The notes beneath the pieces are model-generated. The model made no database searches and was not told where the DNA came from. It worked only from the letters and a program-made list of their open reading frames with translations. The translations under genes and the position numbers were made by a program. 64,000 nucleotides of DNA from Brevibacterium sp. RIT 803 (lineage in GTDB: Bacteria > Actinomycetota > Actinomycetes > Actinomycetales > Brevibacteriaceae): positions 186,001-250,000 of the forward strand of contig NZ_JAFEMW010000001.1 of NCBI RefSeq assembly GCF_016892625.1, written 5' to 3'. Numbering within the stretch: position 1 is the first letter of the stretch; the number at the start of each line of letters is the position of its first letter. Positions 8,182 to 16,931 of this stretch are shown one piece after another.

Positions 8182-9416
8182 CGCAGTTTGACCCAGCCGG
8201 AATCGCGGCGAGCGCTCAGGCCAGCAAGTTCAAGGAGGGCGAGCGCGGAGAGCGTGTTCGGCACTGTCAGTCCGGCCCGAGCCGCCACCGTTCCGACATC
8301 CAGCGCCTTGGTCGCCGAGAGCACATTGAGGCAGATCTTCTCTCGTTCGGCGAGGTCATCGATCGGATCTGCCGGCGACTGGCTTGGCCCCTCGGAACGG
8401 AGACGCGGGCCTTCGGTTGGAAGGCTGCCGTCGTTGAACAGCATCGGCTGGGCACCTTCGATGAGTTCGATGACGTCTTCGCAGCTGGTCACCAACTCCG
8501 CTTCATGGTGTCGGATGAGTCTGTGGGTGCCCGTCGATGACGCCGAATACACGGATCCAGGGAATGCCGCGACTTCACGTGAAAGCTCGAGTGCGTGTCG
8601 GGCGGTGTTGAGTGCTCCGCTGCGCCAACCGGCCTCGACGATGATGGTGACTTGGGACGAGGCGGCGATCAGACGGTTGCGGAGCAGGAAGCGGTGGCGC
8701 ATCGGAGTCATCCCGGGCGCGGTTTCGGACACGATCGCGCCACACTCAAGTACTTGGTTGAACAGTTCGGTGTTGGCAGCTGGATAGAAGCGGTCGACTC
8801 CCCCAGCCATGAAGGCAATCGTGGTGCCGTCGCGGGCGATGGCTGCCCGATGGGCGGCCGCATCGATCCCGAATGCTCCGCCGGAGACGATGGTCAGGCC
8901 CCTCGCCGCCAGATCCCAGGCCAGGTCTGAGGCACATTTGGTGCCGTAGTTGCTGGCCGCTCGTGCTCCGACGATAGCCGCTGCCCGTTGCAGCACCGCG
9001 TCCAGTCGCGCCTTACCCCTGACCCACAGTCCCAGTGGTGCCGCCGGTCCGAGGTCTCTCAGAGCAGGTGGCCATTCGTCGTCGCTGGGGATGACGAGTC
9101 GCCCACCCAGTCTCTGCACTGCCTCGAGGTCACGTTGTCCCTGCGCATCCGCGCCTCGCACCGCCCACCGGTCGAAGGCCTCTCCGAGCTGTCCGCTGCC
9201 CGCGACCGCGTTCACGATCGGCGTCAGGCTGTCGGCGGCCTCGACTGCTGATGATTTTCCTGCTGCCACTGCCCGGATCAGTTCGAGCACTGCAATCGGA
9301 CCGACCTCGTCAACGAGCCCTGTGAGCAGTCCGTCGCCGGGTTCGCCTATCCTCAGCAGAGCGGCCACAGCCGCTCGGATGTCTCCACTCTCGTCGTTCA
9401 TTCTGTCGTCGTTCAT
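8169..9416 (-). CDS. dprA: DNA-processing protein DprA (Smf)
   Basis: Binds incoming single-stranded DNA and loads RecA during transformation; widely kept in species not known to be competent. The 415 residues contain an N-terminal helical region, a Rossmann-like DprA domain with SGGAFGIDAAAHRAAI, FMAGGVDRFYP, the RNRLIAASS block and AFPGSVYSASSTGTHRLI, and a C-terminal winged-helix (residues about 350-410). ATG 9416 overlaps the yifB stop by four bases (ATGA); a second in-frame ATG lies five codons later. It is part of a yraN-yifB-dprA overlapping operon. Confidence 0.95.
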   Translation of the reverse strand: MNDDRMNDESGDIRAAVAALLRIGEPGDGLLTGLVDEVGPIAVLELIRAVAAGKSSAVEAADSLTPIVNAVAGSGQLGEAFDRWAVRGADAQGQRDLEAVQRLGGRLVIPSDDEWPPALRDLGPAAPLGLWVRGKARLDAVLQRAAAIVGARAASNYGTKCASDLAWDLAARGLTIVSGGAFGIDAAAHRAAIARDGTTIAFMAGGVDRFYPAANTELFNQVLECGAIVSETAPGMTPMRHRFLLRNRLIAASSQVTIIVEAGWRSGALNTARHALELSREVAAFPGSVYSASSTGTHRLIRHHEAELVTSCEDVIELIEGAQPMLFNDGSLPTEGPRLRSEGPSQSPADPIDDLAEREKICLNVLSATKALDVGTVAARAGLTVPNTLSALALLELAGLSARRDSGWVKLRRQK

Positions 9417-10963
9417 GAGTCCTGTGTCCTCAGAGCCAGCGCCGCCGTGATCTTGTCAGGTGTCGGCACCATGGCCCCTTCTAGGTCGGCCAAGGTCGTT
9501 GCCACCCTGAGCACTCGGTCGTATCCGCGCATGGTGATCCTTCCTGTCTCGAGTGCGCGGTCCAGGTCGCGCAGACTGTTCGGACTCAGGGAGAAATGCT
9601 CACGCAGCCAGGCCCCGGGTGCGTTCGAGTTCAGCGACCACTCACAGTCGACGTATCGATCAGCTTGTCGCTGCCGGGCGAGTCTGACCCTTGCGGCGAC
9701 GGCAACGCTGTCCTCCTGTACCCCACCGAGGCGGATGTCGGCCGGTGAGACTGGAAACAGTTCGAGTTGCAGGTCAACGCGATCCAGCAGAGGACCGGAG
9801 AGTCTGTTGCGGTAACGGCGCTTGTCCATCGGAGTGCATCGGCACGTGGAGTCGGCTCCGCGCATTCCAGCTCCACAGGGGCAGGGGTTCGCCGCCATCA
9901 CCAACTGGAACGATGCTGGAAGCACCATGGAGCCCCAGGCACGATGGATGTGGACCTGTCGAGCCTCCATCGGCTGACGCAGTGCTTCGAGTACATCCCG
10001 TGAGAACTCGGGCGCCTCGTCCATGAAGAGGACGCCGCGGTGGGCCCTGCTGAGAATTCCTATCGACCCGGGTCTGCGCCCACCGATGAGCGCCGAGGCG
10101 GTGCTGCGGTGGTGGGGCGCTTCGAAAGGAGGCCGATGGTCGAGCCCCTCGCCGCTGTGCAGCTCTCCTCGCAGCGAGCGCACCGCCGCCACTTCGACCG
10201 CCTGCGGGTCGTCCAACGGTGGAAGGATCCCCGGCAGACACTGGGCCAGCAGCGTCTTCCCGGCTCCCGGTGTGCCTCGCATCAGCAGATTGTGCCCACC
10301 GGCCGCCGCGACCTCGAGCCCGAATCGTGCCTCAGCCTGCCCTTGGACTTCGGAGAGGTCGTGGCGTTCGGAGATTTCCGGGTCGGCAGTGTCGGCGCCA
10401 AGGACTGGTGGGAGCATCGGGACGTTGAGATCTCCGCCGTAGATGTTGATCAGTTCGGCCAGCGAGGCGATGGCTCGGACCCTGGCTCCCCCGAGCAGTG
10501 CTGATTCCTGACTGTTGCCCACGGGCACGACGAATCGTTCGAAGCCGGCCTGCAGGCCGCTGTGCAGGCTCGGCAGCACACCGTTGACGGGGCGGATGCG
10601 CCCGTCAAGGCCCAGTTCACCGCAATGGATGATCGATTCTGTGTCGGCTTCGTCGATGATGCCTTGCGCTTTGAGTACGGCCACGGCGATTCCCAGGTCG
10701 AATCCGGTGCCGATCTTCGGCACCGTGCCTGGAGTGAGGTTGATCGTCAGATGCTGTGTGGCCACGGGGATGCCCAGATAGGCGAGTGCGGCGCGAAGTC
10801 GTTTCCGGGATTCGCTCACGGAAGCGTCGGGCAGACCGACGATGTCGATACCCGGCAGGCCGGCGCTGACGCAGGCTTCGATGGACACGATCTTCCCCGC
10901 CAGCCCCCAGAGAGCGACGGCGGAGGCGCGCCCGATCACGTTGAGCTGCGCTTCTTCGCTCAC
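9413..10963 (-). CDS. comM: YifB/ComM family Mg-chelatase-like AAA+ ATPase
   Basis: Hexameric helicase-like ATPase; in naturally competent bacteria ComM drives branch migration of the incoming strand. The 516 residues show an N-terminal ChlI-like domain (VSAGLPGIDIVGLPDASVSES, with NLTPGTVPKIGTGFDLGIA), then Walker A GTPGAGKTLLAQ, Walker B VLFMDEAPEF and the C-terminal lid with DRVDLQLEL and RQRQADRY. The start is GTG 10963, which overlaps the yraN stop by four bases (GTGA). It is probably involved with DprA in DNA uptake or recombination. Function in this organism is inferred from family. Confidence 0.93.
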   Translation of the reverse strand: MSEEAQLNVIGRASAVALWGLAGKIVSIEACVSAGLPGIDIVGLPDASVSESRKRLRAALAYLGIPVATQHLTINLTPGTVPKIGTGFDLGIAVAVLKAQGIIDEADTESIIHCGELGLDGRIRPVNGVLPSLHSGLQAGFERFVVPVGNSQESALLGGARVRAIASLAELINIYGGDLNVPMLPPVLGADTADPEISERHDLSEVQGQAEARFGLEVAAAGGHNLLMRGTPGAGKTLLAQCLPGILPPLDDPQAVEVAAVRSLRGELHSGEGLDHRPPFEAPHHRSTASALIGGRRPGSIGILSRAHRGVLFMDEAPEFSRDVLEALRQPMEARQVHIHRAWGSMVLPASFQLVMAANPCPCGAGMRGADSTCRCTPMDKRRYRNRLSGPLLDRVDLQLELFPVSPADIRLGGVQEDSVAVAARVRLARQRQADRYVDCEWSLNSNAPGAWLREHFSLSPNSLRDLDRALETGRITMRGYDRVLRVATTLADLEGAMVPTPDKITAALALRTQDS

Positions 10964-11358
10964 GAGTCGACCTGCAGGTCACGGCGATGAGAGTAGTCGG
11001 GCTCGGGTTCCATGACGATGCCGAGGGCATCGATGCGGATGGCGGCGAAGAAGTCGCGCTGCCCGCGCAGCCAGATCGCCGACAGCATTCTGATCCGATT
11101 GAGCTTCGCCCTGGTCACGGCCTCGAGGGGAGATCCGAGGGCGAGCGTTCTGCGGGTCTTCACCTCGACGAAGACGATGGTCTCACCGTCTCGGGCGATG
11201 ATGTCGATCTCTCCCCGTGGGCATCTGAAGTTGCGTTCGATGATGACCATGCCCTGTTGTTGCAGGAACTCTGCTGCCAGGTCCTCCCCTGTCTGTCCCA
11301 GAGCGCGCTGACGCATTCCCGGTGTCGTTGTGCTACGTCTGCCAGATGTTGGTCCCAT
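10960..11358 (-). CDS. yraN: UPF0102 family YraN-like endonuclease-fold protein
   Basis: Small protein of the Holliday-junction-resolvase-like fold with no firmly assigned activity. The 132 residues include LGQTGEDLAAEFLQQQG, FRCPRGEIDIIARDGETIVFVEVKTRR (positions about 43-69, with the nuclease-like D/ExK triad E-I-D ... E-V-K) and SPLEAVTRAKLNRI. ATG 11358 is used here; ATG 11316 (MRQRALG) is closer to the usual family start and is an equal candidate because neither has a clear Shine-Dalgarno sequence. It is first in the yraN-yifB-dprA operon. Confidence 0.92.
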   Translation of the reverse strand: MGPTSGRRSTTTPGMRQRALGQTGEDLAAEFLQQQGMVIIERNFRCPRGEIDIIARDGETIVFVEVKTRRTLALGSPLEAVTRAKLNRIRMLSAIWLRGQRDFFAAIRIDALGIVMEPEPDYSHRRDLQVDS

Positions 11359-11403
11359 GAGTGACAGATCACCACCGGCGATGCAGACGTGACAAGAGCA
11401 GAC

Positions 11404-11444
11404 GATCGGCCTGTGGACGGCGCTACGTCGTCCACAGGCCGATC
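11404..11444 (-). terminator. 16-bp perfect hairpin after the DUF2469 gene
   Basis: GATCGGCCTGTGGACG (11404-11419) pairs perfectly with CGTCCACAGGCCGATC (11429-11444). It lies about 75 bases past the DUF2469 stop codon and before yraN on the minus strand. The base after the stem is not U-rich (GTCTGCTCTTG), so termination may be weak or Rho-assisted. Confidence 0.6.
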
Positions 11445-11516
11445 ACGTGCAAGTCACGGTCCAGCCCACAGGCCGGCGCGTGCGAGTGCCTCTCCTGAAT
11501 CGGCTGCTGGCCGCCG

Positions 11517-11834
11517 TCAGCTCCTGATCGACGTCGGTGGTTCCAGATCGCTCTTGGCGATCTCCTCGATGTTGACGTCTTTGAAGGTCAGCACGTGCAC
11601 TGTCTTGATGAAGCGCGCCGACCGGTAGCTGTCCCACACCCAGGCGTCTCGCAGCGTCAGTTCGAAGTAGACGTCGCCGGCGTCGTTGTGGGCCTTGAGA
11701 TCAACGTGGTTGGCCAAGTAGAAGCGACGTTCGGTCTCGACAACGTAGGCGAAGAGTCCTACGACATCTCGATACTCCTTGTAGAGCTGAAGCTCCAGTT
11801 GCGCTTCGTAATCGTCCAGATCATCAGTGCTCAT
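11517..11834 (-). CDS. DUF2469 family protein
   Basis: Short (105 residues) acidic protein conserved throughout actinobacteria beside rnhB; its function is unknown. The family core is visible: MSTDDLDDYEAQLELQLYKE, then YVVETERRFYLANHVDLK and FELTLRDAWVWD. ATG 11834 is chosen because AGGAGGG lies at ideal spacing and the ATG overlaps the rnhB stop codon by four bases (ATGA). A longer open frame back to 11960 is only rnhB in another frame. Confidence 0.93.
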   Translation of the reverse strand: MSTDDLDDYEAQLELQLYKEYRDVVGLFAYVVETERRFYLANHVDLKAHNDAGDVYFELTLRDAWVWDSYRSARFIKTVHVLTFKDVNIEEIAKSDLEPPTSIRS

Positions 11835-12562
11835 GACGATCCCTCCTTCGCATCGTGCGCCGTTAGCAGGCGGAAGCTTCTCCGGTGGTGAATGCTGGGG
11901 CCGAAGTCGGCGATGCCCCGACGGTGTCTCATGGTTCCGTACCCGACATTCGACTCCCAACCATACTGGGGATGAGCCTCGGCGAGTGCGATCATCGCCT
12001 CATCTCGGTGCACTTTTGCCACAATACTTGCCGCGGCGATGACGGGAACGCTGCCGTCACCTTTGATCACGGTCCGCACTTGAGGCAGCTCCAGGTCTGC
12101 TGCGGGCCCGAATATCCCCAGGCAGTCGAGCGTAAGTGGAGCTGAAAGCCAGTCGTGTTTGCCGTCGAGGAGCACCATAGTCGAGGGCGGAAGAACCGCT
12201 GAGCCGAGCAGAGGCATCAGCATGTCAGAGAGTGCTCGACGACCGGCCAGGTTCAGTGCCATCGTCATTCCGAGCTCGTCGAGTTCGCTCGGCGTCGTCG
12301 ACCCTACTGCCGTGGCTCGCGCCCACCCGTTGACGCGATCGGTCGCGGTCTGACGGGACAACGCGCTCAGCTGCTTCGAATCATGGATGCCTGCTGGCAC
12401 CTCGGCGTCGGTGAGCTCTCTGAGGTCGAAGAGGGCCACACCCACACTGACCGGCCCTGCCAGTGCTCCACGACCGACCTCGTCGATGCCGATGACGAAC
12501 TCGTAGCCTTCTGCGAGCAGGGCGCGCTCACAGCTGAGGTCGTGCAATCCGATCTGTGCCAT
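11831..12562 (-). CDS. rnhB: Ribonuclease HII
   Basis: Cleaves RNA in RNA:DNA hybrids and excises misincorporated ribonucleotides. The 243 residues contain the active-site block GIDEVGRGALAGPVSVG (catalytic D and E), HDSKQLSALSRQ, and later IKGDGSVPVIAAASIVAKVHRDEAM (catalytic D) and YGWESNVGYGT. ATG 12562 overlaps the lepB stop by one base (TGATG), and its own stop overlaps the DUF2469 start. The block lepB-rnhB-DUF2469 is one coupled unit. Confidence 0.96.
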   Translation of the reverse strand: MAQIGLHDLSCERALLAEGYEFVIGIDEVGRGALAGPVSVGVALFDLRELTDAEVPAGIHDSKQLSALSRQTATDRVNGWARATAVGSTTPSELDELGMTMALNLAGRRALSDMLMPLLGSAVLPPSTMVLLDGKHDWLSAPLTLDCLGIFGPAADLELPQVRTVIKGDGSVPVIAAASIVAKVHRDEAMIALAEAHPQYGWESNVGYGTMRHRRGIADFGPSIHHRRSFRLLTAHDAKEGSS

Positions 12563-13266
12563 CAGCTGCCGGTGATTCCTTCAGAGTCGGGGACATCGGC
12601 GAAGACTGACTCAGGCGTGGACATCCAACTGAAATGTTTGAAGGGCCAGTTGATGAGGAAGACGGTGCCCACCACGTTGTCCTCGGACACATAGGGCTGT
12701 GTGTCGACGTGGTACCGGGAGTCTGCGGAGTTGCTGCGATTGTCACCCATCACCCAATAGTGACCCTCTGGGACGGTGACTTTGAAGTCCACCTCCGAGG
12801 GGGCGGTGCCGTCGTCGAGGTATGTCTCATCGATGGGTTCACCGTTGACGAGGATGCGTCCCTGCGCATCGCAGCATTCGACGGTGTCCCCGCCGACGCC
12901 GATGACGCGTTTGATCAGCTGCTGGCCCCCGTCAGCGGGAGCCAGTCCGACGAACTCGAGGAGAGGGTTGGGCTCATACTCCGAGATCTCTTCAGGACTG
13001 AGCCAATGGTCTGGGTCGTCGAAGACGATGATGTCGCCGCGGTTGGCCGGCCCGAAATTCGGCGCCAGCTGATTGACAAGGACCCTGTCATCGATCTGCA
13101 GGGTCTCCATCATCGATCCCGAAGGGATGTAGAACGAGCGGACGACCCAGGTCTTGAGTGCGGTGGAGATGAGGATGGCGACGAGAATGATCGCTGCGGT
13201 CTCGAGCAGGCCACGGAGGAATCTCTTCGAGGCTGACGGTGGAGAAGCTTCTGATTCGGTTGACAT
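12562..13266 (-). CDS. lepB: Type I signal peptidase (first of two)
   Basis: Membrane-anchored Ser/Lys protease that removes signal peptides from Sec and Tat substrates. From ATG 13266 the protein has 234 residues: a cytosolic N-terminus, one transmembrane helix (GLLETAAIILVAILISTALK), then catalytic SGSMMETL (Ser) and KRVIGVGGDTV (Lys), and C-terminal GDNRSNSADSRYH. A GTG at 13290 would add eight residues. It lies 93 bases downstream of a paralogous lepB, and its 3' end is coupled to rnhB. Confidence 0.92.
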   Translation of the reverse strand: MSTESEASPPSASKRFLRGLLETAAIILVAILISTALKTWVVRSFYIPSGSMMETLQIDDRVLVNQLAPNFGPANRGDIIVFDDPDHWLSPEEISEYEPNPLLEFVGLAPADGGQQLIKRVIGVGGDTVECCDAQGRILVNGEPIDETYLDDGTAPSEVDFKVTVPEGHYWVMGDNRSNSADSRYHVDTQPYVSEDNVVGTVFLINWPFKHFSWMSTPESVFADVPDSEGITGS

Positions 13267-13359
13267 TCGTTCGCTTTCGCATCGGACCACAGGTTCCGCA
13301 TTGGGACTGAAATGAGCGTACCAGCACCCCGCCGCACCATCGTTCAGGCGGCGGTCATC

Positions 13360-13983
13360 TCAGTCGACCGAGGAACCATGCCCGATCACGGGCCCGATGA
13401 CACGGTCGAGCGGAATGAATCCGCCTCCTGGCTTGCCCATGAGTGCGCGCGAGTCTGCGGACTTGTTCCGGTTGTCCCCCAGCACCCACATGGTGTCGGC
13501 GGGAATCTCGATCGAGAATTCGGTGGATGAGGCCGGGTGCGGCGCATAGCCCTCTTCCAGGGGTTCGTCGTTGAGCAGGAGCCGTCCCTGGGCATCGCAG
13601 CATTGGAGCGTGTCACCGCCGACCGCGATGACGCGTTTGACGTAGTAGACGTCTCGGTTCCCGAGCCCCACCCATGACCCCACCTTCTGCAGCGGGGTCG
13701 GCAGAGCATCGTCGACGAAGGAGCCACGGCCGTCGAAAACGACGATGTCTCCGCGTTGGATGTCTGAACTCAGCGCATCGGGACGCCACACGGTGATGTC
13801 ATCGCCGACGTCGAGAGTCGGCTCCATCGATTCGCTGGGGATCGTGAACCGTTGGATGACGAAGCCACGAATCGATCCGCCGATGACGATGATGAGAATC
13901 GCGATGACAGCCACGATCTTCCAGAGGCGGCCCGAATAAAGAAGACGCGACCCGAAGGTCGCGTCTTCTCGGTTATTCGGCAC
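13360..13983 (-). CDS. lepB: Type I signal peptidase (second copy, upstream) with a terminator stem inside its first codons
   Basis: Signal peptidase I paralogue. From GTG 13983 it has 207 residues: TM helix LWKIVAVIAILIIVIGG, catalytic PSESMEPTL (Ser) and VKRVIAVGGDTLQCCDAQG (Lys), then GDNRNKSADSR. Start choice is difficult. TTG 14013 and GTG 14001 are also in frame, but GTG 13983 has GGGGAG ten bases upstream. No start codon exists downstream before the membrane helix. A perfect 12-bp terminator-type hairpin (13941-13968) therefore occupies codons about 6-15. The gene follows rplS by about 33 bases; the two lepB copies share the VGGDTVECC/LQCC and CDAQGR blocks. Confidence 0.88.
   Translation of the reverse strand: MPNNREDATFGSRLLYSGRLWKIVAVIAILIIVIGGSIRGFVIQRFTIPSESMEPTLDVGDDITVWRPDALSSDIQRGDIVVFDGRGSFVDDALPTPLQKVGSWVGLGNRDVYYVKRVIAVGGDTLQCCDAQGRLLLNDEPLEEGYAPHPASSTEFSIEIPADTMWVLGDNRNKSADSRALMGKPGGGFIPLDRVIGPVIGHGSSVD
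13941..13968 (-). terminator. Intrinsic terminator of rplS, embedded in the lepB coding region
   Basis: On the minus strand GAAGACGCGACC - TTCG - GGTCGCGTCTTC is a perfect 12-bp stem closed by a UUCG tetraloop and followed by TTTATTCGG. Flanking CCGAATAA and TTATTCGG can extend the stem. It lies 49 bases past the rplS stop, the normal place for a ribosomal operon terminator, yet within the lepB reading frame. Confidence 0.8.
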
Positions 13984-14016
13984 CGCGTGATCACTCCCCA
14001 CAGTGCCAGGCAATAA

Positions 14017-14358
<342 letters not shown>

Positions 14359-14407
14359 TGTGTTTCTCCATGTGTCCCCAGCTTCAGGTCGAGGACACGC
14401 ATATCGG

Positions 14408-14422
14408 ACCGGTTGAACCGGT
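14408..14422. promoter_or_regulatory. Perfect palindrome upstream of rplS
   Basis: ACCGGTTGAACCGGT is a 7+7 inverted repeat with one central base, 50 bases upstream of the rplS start in the trmD-rplS spacer. It could be a protein operator or a small RNA stem. No regulator can be assigned. Confidence 0.4.
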
Positions 14423-14533
14423 GATTGGATCGTCTGTCGGGATCACTCCCCGAAATTCTCCGATGCTGACACCTGAGAACGGTCTTGGGCATCCATCCCC
14501 CTGAAGCAGGTGAATGCCAACAAACGCGACGAC

Positions 14534-15361
14534 CTATTCTTTCACGGAATCGTCCCCGGACTCAAACCGTTGCAGAACGGCGCGATCATGCTTGTCGAGA
14601 CCGTTGAGTCCGGCCAGCAGATCCGGCCTGACCTCGGCTGTGCGTTCGAGTCTGCGGTCTCTGCGCCACCGTGCGATCGCGCCGTGGTTTCCGCTGAGCA
14701 GGATCTCGGGCACGTCCCGGTCTCTCCAACTGGCGGGCTTCGTGTAGATCGGGTATTCGAGGAGTCCGTCCTCATGGCTTTCCTCTGTCAGCGACTCGGG
14801 GTTGCCGATGACTCCGGGGATGAGGCGGCTGACTGCCTCGATCATCACCATTGAGGCGACCTCTCCCCCGTTGAGCACATAGTCTCCGATGCTCATGGGG
14901 CGAAGATCGTAATGTTCGCCCGACCAGTCGATGACTCGCTGGTCGATCCCCTCATAACGTCCGCACGCGAACACGAGGTGATCGGCAACGGAGAGTTCCT
15001 CTGCGATGCGCTGGTTGAACACTGGGCCGGCCGGGCTGGGCACGATGAGGATCGGCCTGCCCGCTGCGGCAGGGTCTTCGTCACCGGTATCTGCACCGAC
15101 CGTCTGCTCGACGCTGGTTGTCCCCGGAGATTCCCTGCCGAGGATGTGCTCGAGTGCCAGCGCCCACGGCTCGGCCTTCATCACCATTCCGGCACCCCCA
15201 CCGTACGGTGAGTCATCGACGGTGTTGTGCCGGTCGAAGGTGAAGTCACGCAGGTCGTGAACGCTCAGGTCGAGCACCCCCTGATCCACGGCCTTGCCGA
15301 TGAGGGAGAGCTGAAGCCCGGCGAGATACTCCGGGAAGATGGAGACGACGTCGATCTTCAT
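14534..15361 (-). CDS. trmD: tRNA (guanine37-N1)-methyltransferase
   Basis: SPOUT-class enzyme that makes m1G37 and prevents +1 frameshifting. From ATG 15361 it has 275 residues, starting [13 protein letters not shown]. Diagnostic blocks are [27 protein letters not shown] (trefoil knot), [28 protein letters not shown] and [15 protein letters not shown] variable insert of about 25 residues ([20 protein letters not shown]) precedes the knot. The longer frame back to 15415 would read into rimM and is rejected. It lies eight bases after rimM. Confidence 0.97.
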   Translation of the reverse strand: MKIDVVSIFPEYLAGLQLSLIGKAVDQGVLDLSVHDLRDFTFDRHNTVDDSPYGGGAGMVMKAEPWALALEHILGRESPGTTSVEQTVGADTGDEDPAAAGRPILIVPSPAGPVFNQRIAEELSVADHLVFACGRYEGIDQRVIDWSGEHYDLRPMSIGDYVLNGGEVASMVMIEAVSRLIPGVIGNPESLTEESHEDGLLEYPIYTKPASWRDRDVPEILLSGNHGAIARWRRDRRLERTAEVRPDLLAGLNGLDKHDRAVLQRFESGDDSVKE

Positions 15362-15369
15362 GGCTGGAC

Positions 15370-15870
15370 TCACGAGGCGTCGAAGAGACCAGCCGGAGGC
15401 GTGACTCTGACCCATCCGCCTTCAACGTCGACCTCGGGGACGATCTCAGTGACGAAGGGAATGAGCGCCCGGTGTCCGTCGATGTGCTTCATGTGGAGCA
15501 GATCCTGTGCGGTGCCGTTGGTGACGTCGACGATCTCCCCGACCTGAGTCTCACCCTCGAGTACGCGAAGTCCGATGAGGTCTTCGAGGTACCAGGCGTC
15601 ATCCTCGGCCTCGTCCTCGACCTGATCGCTGAGGATGAGGGTGTTGCGGATCTCCTCTGCCCGATTCCGATCGGGGACTTCATCGAAACTCAGCAGCAGA
15701 CGGTCCCGGTGCCACCTCGCCGACGTCAGAGTCAGCTCACCGATATCGGGATCGGTGGAGTAGGTCTGACCGGGGACGAATCGCTCATCCGGTCGGTCGG
15801 TGCGCACCTCGACGGTGAATTCGCCTTTGATGCCGTGCGGTTTGCCCAACCGGGCGATCACCGTGTCCAT
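15370..15870 (-). CDS. rimM: 16S rRNA processing protein RimM
   Basis: Binds S19 and assists maturation of the 30S head. From ATG 15870 it has 166 residues: an N-terminal RimM domain ([22 protein letters not shown]) and a C-terminal PRC-barrel ([24 protein letters not shown], then [30 protein letters not shown]). GAGGAG at good spacing supports ATG 15870 over 15888. It starts the rimM-trmD transcription unit; the upstream KH/rpsP unit ends at a strong hairpin (16061-16102). Confidence 0.95.
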   Translation of the reverse strand: MDTVIARLGKPHGIKGEFTVEVRTDRPDERFVPGQTYSTDPDIGELTLTSARWHRDRLLLSFDEVPDRNRAEEIRNTLILSDQVEDEAEDDAWYLEDLIGLRVLEGETQVGEIVDVTNGTAQDLLHMKHIDGHRALIPFVTEIVPEVDVEGGWVRVTPPAGLFDAS

Positions 15871-15882
15871 ACTGCTCCTCGT

Positions 15883-15914
15883 GTTCATGAAAGCGCTCGT
15901 TCATGAAAGCGCTC
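15883..15914. repeat. Perfect 16-bp tandem duplication upstream of rimM
   Basis: GTTCATGAAAGCGCTC occurs at 15883-15898 and again immediately at 15899-15914. Each unit contains the palindrome AGCGCT. It lies in the rimM leader, ending 13 bases before the ATG. It may be a doubled operator or a recent duplication. Confidence 0.7.
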
Positions 15915-16060
15915 AGATTCGTGCGTGTGAAGATGCGTGACCGCAACGATGCCGCTACGCAGTCACTTCCAGCACACAGTTTAGTCCGCTGGCTTTGTCA
16001 TATCTGCGCCGCATCCGGATTGCAGCGAGCATCGTCGCCGACAGAAGTGCGGTGAATACA

Positions 16061-16102
16061 GGAAAGGGGGACGCGGCGATGACACGCCGCGTCCCCCTTT
16101 CC
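16061..16102 (-). terminator. 18-bp perfect terminator hairpin after rpsP-khpA
   Basis: GGAAAGGGGGACGCGGCG (16061-16078) pairs perfectly with CGCCGCGTCCCCCTTTCC (16085-16102) around a six-base loop. It lies 12 bases past the khpA stop. The symmetric A/T base of the stem gives CCCCCTTTCCTGTATT on the minus strand. It separates rpsP-khpA from rimM-trmD. Confidence 0.8.
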
Positions 16103-16113
16103 CGATGAAGGTG

Positions 16114-16344
16114 TTACGCCTCGATGAGGTCCACTCGCACCGACTCGCGGCCGGCAAGAGAGTTGATCACGGTACGCAGAGCCTTTGCGGTTCTCCCCGC
16201 GCGACCGATGACACGGCCGAGGTCTTCCGGGTGAACCCGGACCTCGAGCGTGGTCCCGCGCTGTGACGAGCGGGATCGAACAGCAACATCGTCGGGATGA
16301 TCGACGATGCCGCGGACCAGGTGTTCGAGCGAATCAGCCAACAT
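16114..16344 (-). CDS. khpA: KH-domain RNA-binding protein KhpA
   Basis: Small RNA-binding protein (76 residues) encoded beside rpsP in most Gram-positives; KhpA forms a global RNA chaperone with KhpB in firmicutes. The KH GxxG loop is in GRVIGRAGRTAKALRTVINS, preceded by VRVHPEDL. It starts one base after the rpsP stop, indicating translational coupling. It ends at a strong terminator. Confidence 0.95.
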   Translation of the reverse strand: MLADSLEHLVRGIVDHPDDVAVRSRSSQRGTTLEVRVHPEDLGRVIGRAGRTAKALRTVINSLAGRESVRVDLIEA

Positions 16345-16345
16345 G

Positions 16346-16774
16346 TCAGGCTTCAGCGCTCTCTTCGGAAGCAGCAGGTGCTGCTTCTTCAGCAGGTGCT
16401 TCCGCAGCCTTGTCCGAACCCTTAGGAGTGATAGCCTCCTTGATCACCGATCCGGCAGTGGGAGCCACGTAGGCTTCCTTCTCCGGCTGTGGCTTCACAG
16501 TGTTCACTGCTTCGCCGACGCCGGTGTGCTTCTGCCAGTCTCCGGTGAGCTTGAGCAGGGTGCGAACCTGATCGGTCGGCTGAGCGCCGACGGAGAGCCA
16601 GTGCTGAGCACGCTCCGAATCGATCTCAATGACCGAAGGGTTACGTGTCGGGTGGTAGATGCCGATCTGTTCGATGGCCTTGCCATCGCGACGTGTGCGC
16701 GAATCGGCCACGACGACGCGGTAGTGCGGTGCACGGATTTTGCCCATGCGGGTCAAGCGAATTTTGACTGCCAC
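16346..16774 (-). CDS. rpsP: 30S ribosomal protein S16 with acidic Ala-rich tail
   Basis: Small-subunit assembly protein. Residues 1-85 are canonical ([30 protein letters not shown], key block [12 protein letters not shown]). Residues 86-142 form an extension ending in Ala/Glu-rich sequence, common in actinobacterial S16. The start is GTG 16774, with GGAGACACC upstream. A 157-base spacer separates it from ffh and contains only a weak ACGTGG/CCACGT stem, so promoter and partial terminator functions must lie there. Confidence 0.97.
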   Translation of the reverse strand: MAVKIRLTRMGKIRAPHYRVVVADSRTRRDGKAIEQIGIYHPTRNPSVIEIDSERAQHWLSVGAQPTDQVRTLLKLTGDWQKHTGVGEAVNTVKPQPEKEAYVAPTAGSVIKEAITPKGSDKAAEAPAEEAAPAASEESAEA

Positions 16775-16931
16775 TTTAGTGGTGTCTCCTTTTGTGTTTT
16801 TGTTGCACAGAGGTTCCAGAAGAATCGTGGGGTTGACCTGTTGGAGTCTGTGACCTGGACTATCACCTCAACGTGGAAGAGAGGGCCCACGTCGGAAGCA
16901 AAAGTACAAGACCCAATTGTGCCAGAAAGCC

